From an uncultured Prevotellaceae bacterium (GTDB taxonomy: Bacteria > Bacteroidota > Bacteroidia > Bacteroidales > Bacteroidaceae), in contig CAMHJQ010000013.1 in assembly GCA_946185485.1 (NCBI GenBank), positions 1 to 64,000 of the forward strand: DNA of 64,000 bases, given 5' to 3'. Shown piece after piece: positions 54,842 to 61,466 of the stretch. Both the position numbers and the translations under genes were made by a program. Each line of letters opens with the position of its first letter. The first letter of the stretch is position 1. A model generated the notes under the pieces. The model had not been told where the DNA came from, did not search any database, and saw only the letters and a list, made by a program, of their open reading frames with translations.

Positions 54842-56783
54842 AGTAAACCTATGGTCGGTCACCTGGGGCATCCTCATGGCCGTCCTCTTCTCGGCAGCTG
54901 CCGCCTACCTAGGACTGAAGGTGGGACAGGTCTTCGAGGCTGCCATCCCCATCGCCATCATCGCCGTCGGCGTGTCGGCAGCGGCTAAGCGCAGCAATGC
55001 CCTGCGCGAAAACGTCATTATCCAGAGCATCGGCGCCTGTTCGGGAGCCGTCGTGGCGGGTGCCATCTTCACCCTGCCGGCTATCTACATCCTCCAGGCC
55101 AAATACCCGGAGATGTCGGCAGACTTCCTGAAGATTTTTATCGCCTCGCTGCTGGGCGGCGTCTTAGGCATCCTGTTCCTCATCCCCTTCCGCCGCTATT
55201 TCGTCGAGGCACCGCAGGAGCAGTTTCCTTTCCCCGAGGCTACTGCCACCACGCAGGTGCTGAAGAGCGGCGCCGCCGATGACAGTGTTGCTGGCGGTTC
55301 TGCCGCCAGCTCTGCCGCAGATGGTGCAGCTGGCGGCAAAACCGCCAGCAACAGCCAGGCCAGCCAGGCCAAGCCCTTGCTCTTTGCCGGACTGATTGGT
55401 GGTCTCTACGACTTCATCGTCGCCACCTTCGGCTGGTGGAACGAGAACGTCACCTCGCGCATGTTGCCCTTTGGCGACGACCTTGCCGAGCGTGCCAAGC
55501 TCGTCTTCAAGAACAATACCGGCGCTGCCGTCCTCGGCCTGGGCTACATCATTGGCTTCCGCTATGCCCTCATCATCACCTTAGGCTCGCTGTTCGTTTG
55601 GTGGCTCGTCGTGCCGGGCATGGCCCTGCTCTTCCCCGACACCGTGCTCAACCAGTGGAACCCTGCCGTCACTACCGCCGTCGGCGACATGTCGCCTGAG
55701 CAAATCTTCGTCACCTACGGCAAGAGCATCGGCATCGGTGCCATCGCTATGGCTGGCATCATCGGCATCATCAAGTCGTGGGGCGTCATCAAGAGTGCCG
55801 TCGGACTGGCCACGAAGGCGACGGATGCCAGCGGGGACAGCAATACCGTAGCCAACAGTGACCTGCCCTTCCGCTTCATCGCCATCGCCGCCGGGGTGAC
55901 ATTGTTGCTGACATTCGTCTTCTTCTGGCTGGGCGTCATGGACGGCAACCTGCTGTTTGCTGCCGTTGCTATCATCCTGACGGCTGTCATCGCCTTCCTT
56001 TTCACCACCGTTGCAGCCAATGCCATCGCCATCGTGGGCTCTAACCCCGTCAGCGGCATGACGCTGATGACGCTCATCCTGGCCTCCGTCGTCATGGTGG
56101 CTGTGGGTCTGAAGGGCACGGGCGGCATGGTGGCAGCGCTCCTCATGGGTGGCGTCGTCTGTACGGCATTGTCTATGGCGGGTTCGTTCATTACCGACCT
56201 GAAGATCGGTTACTGGTGTGGCACGCAGCCCCGCAAGCAGGAGACGTGGAAGTTCTTAGGCACGCTGGTCAGTGCTGCCACCGTGGGCGGCGTCATGATG
56301 CTGCTTAACGAGACCTACGGCTTTGCCTCCGGCACGCTGGCAGCTCCGCAGGCTAACGCCATGGCTGCCGTCATCGATCCGCTGATGAACGGTGTCGGCG
56401 CACCTTGGTCGCTCTATGCTATCGGTGCCGTCATCGCCGTCGTGCTGACACTCTGCAACGTGCCTGCCCTGGCCTTCGCCTTGGGTATGTTCATCCCCAT
56501 GGAACTGAACGTGCCTCTGGTCTTCGGCGGTGCCATCAACTGGTATGTCACCACGCGCTCGAAGGATGCCGAGGTCAACAAGGCCCGTGGCGAGAAGGGC
56601 AACCTCCTGGCCTCCGGCTTCATTGCCGGCGGTGCCCTGATGGGTGTCGTCAGTGCCCTGCTGCGCTTCGGCGGCATCTCGTTCGACTACGCTGCCTGGT
56701 GGGCGAACCCCCTCTCCGAGGTCTGCTCGCTCGTCGCATACATCCTGTTAATCATCTACTTCATCAAAGCTACTAAGAAATGA
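54828..56783 (+). CDS. OPT family oligopeptide transporter
   Basis: This 651-residue polytopic membrane protein has about 14-16 hydrophobic segments, starting with TWGILMAVLFSAAAAYLGLK. GSNPVSGMTLMT is a family motif. Between about residues 150 and 177 a cytoplasmic or periplasmic loop is an Ala/Ser/Gly-rich linker (ADDSVAGGSAASSAADGAAG) encoded by nested perfect palindromes. It imports peptides or peptide-metal complexes. The start at 54828 (MRKNEVNLW) is preferred over an extension inside the PatB-type gene. It overlaps the downstream esterase gene by 4 nt. Confidence 0.9.
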   Translation: MRKNEVNLWSVTWGILMAVLFSAAAAYLGLKVGQVFEAAIPIAIIAVGVSAAAKRSNALRENVIIQSIGACSGAVVAGAIFTLPAIYILQAKYPEMSADFLKIFIASLLGGVLGILFLIPFRRYFVEAPQEQFPFPEATATTQVLKSGAADDSVAGGSAASSAADGAAGGKTASNSQASQAKPLLFAGLIGGLYDFIVATFGWWNENVTSRMLPFGDDLAERAKLVFKNNTGAAVLGLGYIIGFRYALIITLGSLFVWWLVVPGMALLFPDTVLNQWNPAVTTAVGDMSPEQIFVTYGKSIGIGAIAMAGIIGIIKSWGVIKSAVGLATKATDASGDSNTVANSDLPFRFIAIAAGVTLLLTFVFFWLGVMDGNLLFAAVAIILTAVIAFLFTTVAANAIAIVGSNPVSGMTLMTLILASVVMVAVGLKGTGGMVAALLMGGVVCTALSMAGSFITDLKIGYWCGTQPRKQETWKFLGTLVSAATVGGVMMLLNETYGFASGTLAAPQANAMAAVIDPLMNGVGAPWSLYAIGAVIAVVLTLCNVPALAFALGMFIPMELNVPLVFGGAINWYVTTRSKDAEVNKARGEKGNLLASGFIAGGALMGVVSALLRFGGISFDYAAWWANPLSEVCSLVAYILLIIYFIKATKK

Positions 56784-57631
56784 AAAAGACATTATTCCTT
56801 CTGATGATGCTGTCTTTGTCGATGACGGTCTTTGCTCAGAAATCAAGTGATAGTAAGACTATGAAGCCTGGGCAGGGCTTCGAAATCAACCTGTGGCCCA
56901 AAGGACCGCGCACCAGCAACGGCGACCCCGAGGATGTCGCCAAGGTCACCGTCTTCCTGCCCAACGAGAAGCGTGCCACCGGGCGCGCCATCGTCTGCTG
57001 TCCGGGCGGCGGCTACTCCCACCTGGCCATGGAGCACGAGGGACTGCAGTGGGCGCCGTTCTTCAACGAACAGGGCATTGCCCTCATCGTGCTGAAGTAC
57101 CGTATGCCGCACGGAGCCTATCAGGTGCCTGCCGAGGATGCCGAAGCGGCCATCCGTCTGGTGCGTGAGCATGCAGATGAGTGGCACATCAATACCGACG
57201 ACGTGGGCATCATGGGCTTCTCTGCCGGCGGTCACCTGGCCTCCACCGTAGCCACCAAGGCCACGGGACAGTCTGCCCCTAACTTCCAGATACTCTTCTA
57301 TCCCGTCATCTCCATGGAGCAGGGCGACACCCATAAGGGTTCGCGTGAAAACCTGTTGGGCAAGAGCCCCAAGCGCAAGCTCGTCAACGAATACTGCAAC
57401 GAGCAGCACGTCAGCAAGCATACACCGAGGGCATTCATCGTCCTGGCCAACGATGACCGCGCCGTACCGCCCGTCAACAGCATCAACTACTACAGCGAAC
57501 TGTACGCCCACGGCGTGCCTGCCGCATTCCATGTCTACCCCACGGGCGGGCATGGCTTCGGCATCCGACAGAGCTTTACCTATCATCTGGAGATGATGCT
57601 CGAACTGAAGGCCTGGTTGCGCAGTTTCTAA
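56780..57631 (+). CDS. Secreted alpha/beta hydrolase, acetyl-xylan-esterase-like
   Basis: This 283-residue protein has a signal peptide (MKKTLFLLMMLSLSMTVFAQ). CCPGGGYSHLA forms the oxyanion loop (HGGG-like). The nucleophile elbow is GFSAGGHLAS, the aspartate lies in VLANDDRAVPP, and the histidine is in GGHGFG. This group (BD-FAE-like/axeA1-like) deacetylates plant glycans. It ends 22 bp before a bidirectional terminator hairpin. Cotranscription with the OPT gene is likely (ATGA overlap). Confidence 0.87.
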   Translation: MKKTLFLLMMLSLSMTVFAQKSSDSKTMKPGQGFEINLWPKGPRTSNGDPEDVAKVTVFLPNEKRATGRAIVCCPGGGYSHLAMEHEGLQWAPFFNEQGIALIVLKYRMPHGAYQVPAEDAEAAIRLVREHADEWHINTDDVGIMGFSAGGHLASTVATKATGQSAPNFQILFYPVISMEQGDTHKGSRENLLGKSPKRKLVNEYCNEQHVSKHTPRAFIVLANDDRAVPPVNSINYYSELYAHGVPAAFHVYPTGGHGFGIRQSFTYHLEMMLELKAWLRSF

Positions 57632-57652
57632 GTAAATCATTTATTAGCTTAA

Positions 57653-57692
57653 AATTGAGGTCGTGTCCGTTACTATTGACACGACCTCAATT
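57653..57692. terminator. Perfect 15-bp bidirectional terminator hairpin
   Basis: AATTGAGGTCGTGTC (57653-57667) pairs perfectly with 57678-57692 around a 10-nt loop. A-rich on one side and T-rich on the other, it lies between the convergent esterase and thioredoxin-like genes. Confidence 0.8.
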
Positions 57693-57713
57693 ATTGTATC
57701 TATTAATACTCTC

Positions 57714-58859
57714 TTACAGCAACTTTCTGATAGATTGGTCGAGGTCCTGGATGGACTGGGAACGACCTACAATGTTGTTGCCGCGGTCGATGAGGAAGAA
57801 CTCGGGGACGGCTTGGACGTTGTAGAGGGAGAGGAACGTCTGGCTGCCGTTGTCGGCGCGGACGCTGACCCACGGCAGAGCAGCGGTCTGCTGCTTCCAG
57901 AAGTGCTCGTCAGCGTCGAGGCTGACCTGGTAGACCTCAAAGCCCTGGGCACTGTACTTGTTGTACAGCTCGCGCAGTTGCAGGATGCGGGCCGGTGAGG
58001 TTTCGGTAGCAAAGACGTGGAAGTCGAGCAGCACCACCTTGCCCTTCAGGTCGGTGAGGTGGCGCATTTGTCCTTTGTTGTCGCGCAGGGCAATGTCGAT
58101 GAGTCCGGCCTCCTGTATCTTTGACGGGTCGATGGTCTGTGCATTGGCGGCATCGGCTATGCGCACATTCTTCATGCCTTCGATGGCGATGTTGTGCAGG
58201 TTGCGGCCTCGCTCGGCATCGGGCCAGAAAGCGTCCCAGCTGGTGGCGACGGCGGCGAATGCCTTGATGTCGTCGCGGTTGGTGCGGGGGTTGAAGAGTA
58301 GCATGTCACCCAAGGTCTGGAACAGGGCGAAGTAGGAGTATGCTTTGCCGGGTTCAGCAAAGATGTACTGCGACTTCACCTCCTGCTTGTAGCGGTCGAT
58401 CATCGACAAGATGCTGTCGTTGACCTGGTCGGCGGTCAGTTCTTGGTTGCGGCTGACGGCGATGGCCCGCTGCTGCAGGTCCATCTGCTTGAGCGCCAGC
58501 TCCTTGATCTTGGCACAGTTGTCGGAACCCGTGACCTCATAGTTGGAGGCCATCTGCGGATAGGCACCCTTGACGGTGACGGTCTCAGTGCTGTCAATGG
58601 ATAGCGAGATGATCTGGTCGCTGATGCGCAGGCGATAGAACTCGGGAGCCTCCGTCTGCTCGCCGCTGAAACTGAAATCGCCGGCGTCTCCCAGCCGTAC
58701 TGAGTCGAGTACTACAGGACCCGTGAGGCTGATGTTCTCGAAGTAGAGCACCGAGTCCTTGGCATTGGTTATCTGACCTTCCACATGGAATTTCTTCTGG
58801 CTGCAGGATGCCATGGCAACAACGGCCACGGCAGCAAAGACGTATTTGATAATCTTCAT
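57714..58859 (-). CDS. Thioredoxin-like (TlpA/DUF4369) lipoprotein lacking the CxxC motif
   Basis: This 381-residue protein has a lipoprotein signal (VAMASCSQ, lipobox cysteine near residue 19) and an N-terminal DUF4369-like beta domain (residues about 25-115). A C-terminal thioredoxin fold begins at GKVVLLDFHVFATETSPAR, where WCxxC is expected, and keeps the cis-proline segment QAVPEFFLID. Both redox cysteines are absent, so it cannot perform dithiol exchange and is probably a binding or structural relative. The promoter is at 58882-58912. Confidence 0.83.
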   Translation of the reverse strand: MKIIKYVFAAVAVVAMASCSQKKFHVEGQITNAKDSVLYFENISLTGPVVLDSVRLGDAGDFSFSGEQTEAPEFYRLRISDQIISLSIDSTETVTVKGAYPQMASNYEVTGSDNCAKIKELALKQMDLQQRAIAVSRNQELTADQVNDSILSMIDRYKQEVKSQYIFAEPGKAYSYFALFQTLGDMLLFNPRTNRDDIKAFAAVATSWDAFWPDAERGRNLHNIAIEGMKNVRIADAANAQTIDPSKIQEAGLIDIALRDNKGQMRHLTDLKGKVVLLDFHVFATETSPARILQLRELYNKYSAQGFEVYQVSLDADEHFWKQQTAALPWVSVRADNGSQTFLSLYNVQAVPEFFLIDRGNNIVGRSQSIQDLDQSIRKLL

Positions 58860-58881
58860 GACTTGATTTTTATTTTGGCTG

Positions 58882-58931
58882 CAAAATTACAAAAAGTCGC
58901 GAACAAAACAAAGAAAAACTCGCTTTTCTTT
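58882..58931 (-). promoter_or_regulatory. Promoter of the thioredoxin-like gene, with hairpin over the -33 box
   Basis: On the minus strand the -33 TTTG (58909-58912) and -7 TAATTTTG (58882-58889) lie exactly 19 bp apart. AAAGAAAA (58910-58917) pairs with TTTTCTTT (58924-58931), with the -33 box in the 3' arm as transcribed. The ATG is 22 nt downstream. Confidence 0.7.
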
Positions 58932-58982
58932 TCATTTTCGGGTGCACTGCTGCCGACCCCGCCAAAGCGGCCCAGGGAGGAC

Positions 58983-59073
58983 GGCGCAAGAAAATTTCCT
59001 GCCCGGTGCAAAGAATTTTCTTGCGCCGGGCTCCAATGGGCGGTGCTACGGGCTCCGTTCGGCGATGCTACGG
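58983..59073. repeat. 22-bp-periodic palindromic repeats upstream of dus
   Basis: GGCGCAAGAAAATT (58983-58996) pairs perfectly with 59014-59027. Similar units begin at 58983 and 59005 (22 bp apart), and TGCTACGG recurs at 59044 and 59066 (22 bp apart). GAAAATTTCCTGC is shared with the array upstream of mnmG near 3061. Confidence 0.65.
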
Positions 59074-59141
59074 ATAGCCACCGAAGACACTCCGTATGGC
59101 CCTCCTCGACGCGGCATCCGTGCACCGCACCCCCGTTATGA

Positions 59142-59230
59142 AGTCCGTCCATCCCCTCAATATCAGTCCCCCCTATAAGGGGGACCTTGATATGAGGGGC
59201 AGACGGTCTCATACCCCCCTATGACGGACT
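59142..59230. repeat. Nested inverted-repeat element
   Basis: Outer arms AGTCCGTC (59142-59149) and GACGGACT (59223-59230) enclose a long hairpin: 59153-59172 pairs with 59179-59199 through CCCCTCA/TATCA and TCCCCC/GGGGGA with a small bulge. No coding frame of note is present. It is 89 bp, comparable in size to the inverted repeat element at 205-321. Confidence 0.55.
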
Positions 59231-59245
59231 GACCCATTCGGAAAA

Positions 59246-59291
59246 AAAGAAACGGGTTTCTTTGTTATGTGCTCAACTTTTCGTACCTTTG
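59246..59291 (+). promoter_or_regulatory. dus promoter with hairpin over the -33 box, near-leaderless
   Basis: AAAGAAA (59246-59252), loop CGGG, TTTCTTT (59257-59263). The -33 TTTG is at 59261-59264, then exactly 19 bp to TACCTTTG (59284-59291). The ATG at 59300 leaves only a few nucleotides of leader. Confidence 0.75.
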
Positions 59292-59299
59292 CCGCCACG

Positions 59300-60256
59300 A
59301 TGAAGATAGGAACGATAGACTTGGGCGAACGGCCCGTGCTGCTGGCCCCGATGGAGGACGTGACGGACATCGGCTTCCGCATGCTCTGCAAGCGCTTCGG
59401 TGCTGCCATGGTATACACGGAATTCGTGTCTGCCGAGGCCCTAGTGCGCGACGTGAAATCGACGGTGAAGAAGCTCACCATCAGCGACGACGAGCGCCCC
59501 GTGGGCATCCAGATATACGGCCGCGACACGGATGCCGTGGTGGAGGCGGCAAAGATAGTGGAGCAGGCCGGACCTGACGTGATAGACCTGAACTTCGGCT
59601 GTCCGGTGAAGAAGGTGGCCGGCAAGGGTGCCGGGGCAGGCATGTTGCAGAACATACCGAAGCTGCTGGAGATAACGCGGAAGGTGGTGGATGCCGTCCA
59701 GGTGCCCGTGACGGTGAAGACGCGCTTGGGGTGGAACCACGAGCAACTCATTATCACCACGCTGGCCGAACAGCTGCAGGACTGCGGCATTCAGGCGCTG
59801 ACCATCCATGGCCGCACCCGTTCGCAGATGTATACCGGCAATGCCGACTGGACGCTCATCGGCGAGGTGAAGCGCAACCCCCGCATCCACATCCCCATCA
59901 TCGGCAACGGTGACATCAAGTCGCTGGACGATGCCGACCGCGCTTTCGACGAGTATGGCGTCGACGGCGTCATGATAGGCCGGGCGACGTTCGGCTGTCC
60001 GTGGCTCTTCACCCGCCGCGAGCTGACGTTGGACGAGAAGATAGACATCCTGGAGGAGCAGTTGCGCATCAACGTGGAGCGCATCGACGAGTACCGCGGC
60101 ATCCTGCATACCCGCCGTCACCTGGCTGCCACGCCCGTCTTCAAGGGCATCCCCAACTTCCGCGAAACGCGCATAAAAATGCTGCGGGCCGAGAAGATGG
60201 ACGAACTGCTGGCCATCCTTGACGGCTGTCGCAAACAACTGCTTTTGCAACGTTGA
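59300..60256 (+). CDS. tRNA-dihydrouridine synthase (DusB-like)
   Basis: This 318-residue FMN enzyme reduces uridines in the tRNA D-loop. LLAPMEDVTDIGFR is the family entry motif. The catalytic cysteine lies in DLNFGCPVKKVAGKGAGAGM, followed by TVKTRLGW, ALTIHGRTR and IIGNGDI. DusB is the commonest bacterial type and fits, but the subfamily was not tested. The start at 59300 (MKIGTIDLGERP) was chosen because the upstream extension lies inside the promoter. Confidence 0.93.
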   Translation: MKIGTIDLGERPVLLAPMEDVTDIGFRMLCKRFGAAMVYTEFVSAEALVRDVKSTVKKLTISDDERPVGIQIYGRDTDAVVEAAKIVEQAGPDVIDLNFGCPVKKVAGKGAGAGMLQNIPKLLEITRKVVDAVQVPVTVKTRLGWNHEQLIITTLAEQLQDCGIQALTIHGRTRSQMYTGNADWTLIGEVKRNPRIHIPIIGNGDIKSLDDADRAFDEYGVDGVMIGRATFGCPWLFTRRELTLDEKIDILEEQLRINVERIDEYRGILHTRRHLAATPVFKGIPNFRETRIKMLRAEKMDELLAILDGCRKQLLLQR

Positions 60257-60366
60257 CTTTACAAAGAACCGTGCCCACACAGGCACTACGGAAAGCCAAA
60301 AGGGTTTTTAAGAATATTTACACATAAAAAATCCGTATTATGATTCATGTTTTATGAATTATTTCG

Positions 60367-60374
60367 TATCTTTG
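60367..60374 (+). promoter_or_regulatory. mdh -7 promoter element
   Basis: TATCTTTG, 42 nt before the mdh ATG. No TTTG is found 19-20 bp upstream, but a small inverted repeat, ATTCAT with ATGAAT (about 60343-60359), occupies that region. The rest of the dus-mdh spacer shows nothing else. Confidence 0.55.
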
Positions 60375-60416
60375 CAGACAAATTATAAAACGCAAATTGA
60401 TAAATTGTAAATTACT

Positions 60417-61409
60417 ATGGCATTTTTAACGAATGACAAACTGACCATCGTCGGCGCAGCCGGCATGATTGGTTCAAACATGGCTCAGACCGCTTTGATG
60501 ATGGGTCTGACAAGTGAAATCTGTCTCTATGACGTATTCTCTCCCGAGGGTGTAGCCGAGGAGATGCGCCAGAGTGGCTTCGACAACGTGAACATCGTTG
60601 CCACCACCAATGCTGAGGAGGCTTTCCGCAACGCCAAGTACATCATCTCTTCAGGTGGTGCTCCCCGTAAGGCCGGTATGACCCGTGAGGACCTGCTGGC
60701 AGGCAACTGTAAGATTGCTGAGGAACTGGGCCAGAACATCAAGAAATACTGCCCCGACGTGAAGCATGTCGTCATCATCTTCAACCCCGCTGACCTCACT
60801 GGTCTGGTAACCCTGCTGTACTCTGGCTTGAAGCCCGGTCAGGTCACCACGTTGGCTGGTTTGGACACTACCCGTCTGCAGTCGGCTCTGGCCAAGAAGT
60901 TCGGTGTGATGCAGAGCGAGATTGAGGGTTGCGCTACCTATGGTGGCCACGGTGAGCAGATGGCCGTCTTCGGTAGCCACGTCACCATCAAGGGCCGCAA
61001 GCTGACTGACATCATCGGTACCGCAGAGTTCCCCGCTGAGGAGTGGGAGCAGATGAAGGTTGACGTCACCAAGGGTGGTGCCAAGATCATCGAACTCCGC
61101 GGACGTTCTTCGTTCCAGAGCCCCTCATACCTCTCAGTCGAAATGATTCGTGCCGCTATGGGTGGTGAGCCCTTCCGTTTCCCCGTAGGTACCTACGTGA
61201 AGACCGACAAGTACGACCACATCATGATGGCCATGAAGACCACCATGACCGCCGAGGGCGCTAAGTTTGAGGTTCCCCAGGGCACTCCCGAGGAGAGCGC
61301 CAAGCTGGACCAGAGCTACGAGCACCTGTGCAAGATGCGCGACGAGCTGGTGACACTGAACATCGTGCCCCCCATCTCGGAGTGGAGCAAGATTAACCCG
61401 AACCTGTAA
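60417..61409 (+). CDS. mdh: Malate dehydrogenase
   Basis: This 330-residue NAD-dependent oxidoreductase has the dinucleotide site VGAAGMIGSNMAQ (residues 12-24). Substrate-binding segments include SGGAPRKAGMTREDLL and LDTTRLQSA, and the catalytic histidine lies in YGGHGEQM. It interconverts malate and oxaloacetate, serving the reductive fumarate/succinate pathway in Bacteroidales. Strong codon bias (CTG, GGT, AAG) suggests high expression. It ends just before a strong terminator. Confidence 0.93.
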   Translation: MAFLTNDKLTIVGAAGMIGSNMAQTALMMGLTSEICLYDVFSPEGVAEEMRQSGFDNVNIVATTNAEEAFRNAKYIISSGGAPRKAGMTREDLLAGNCKIAEELGQNIKKYCPDVKHVVIIFNPADLTGLVTLLYSGLKPGQVTTLAGLDTTRLQSALAKKFGVMQSEIEGCATYGGHGEQMAVFGSHVTIKGRKLTDIIGTAEFPAEEWEQMKVDVTKGGAKIIELRGRSSFQSPSYLSVEMIRAAMGGEPFRFPVGTYVKTDKYDHIMMAMKTTMTAEGAKFEVPQGTPEESAKLDQSYEHLCKMRDELVTLNIVPPISEWSKINPNL

Positions 61410-61437
61410 GAGAACTCGCAAAGAGATGCTACATCAT

Positions 61438-61466
61438 AAAAGGCCCGTCAAAGCGACGGGCCTTTT
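61438..61466. terminator. 12-bp perfect terminator hairpin, mdh and pectate lyase gene
   Basis: AAAAGGCCCGTC (61438-61449) pairs perfectly with GACGGGCCTTTT (61455-61466) around the loop AAAGC. It serves mdh on the plus strand. It also contains the last codons and the stop codon (61448-61450) of the minus-strand gene. Confidence 0.9.
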
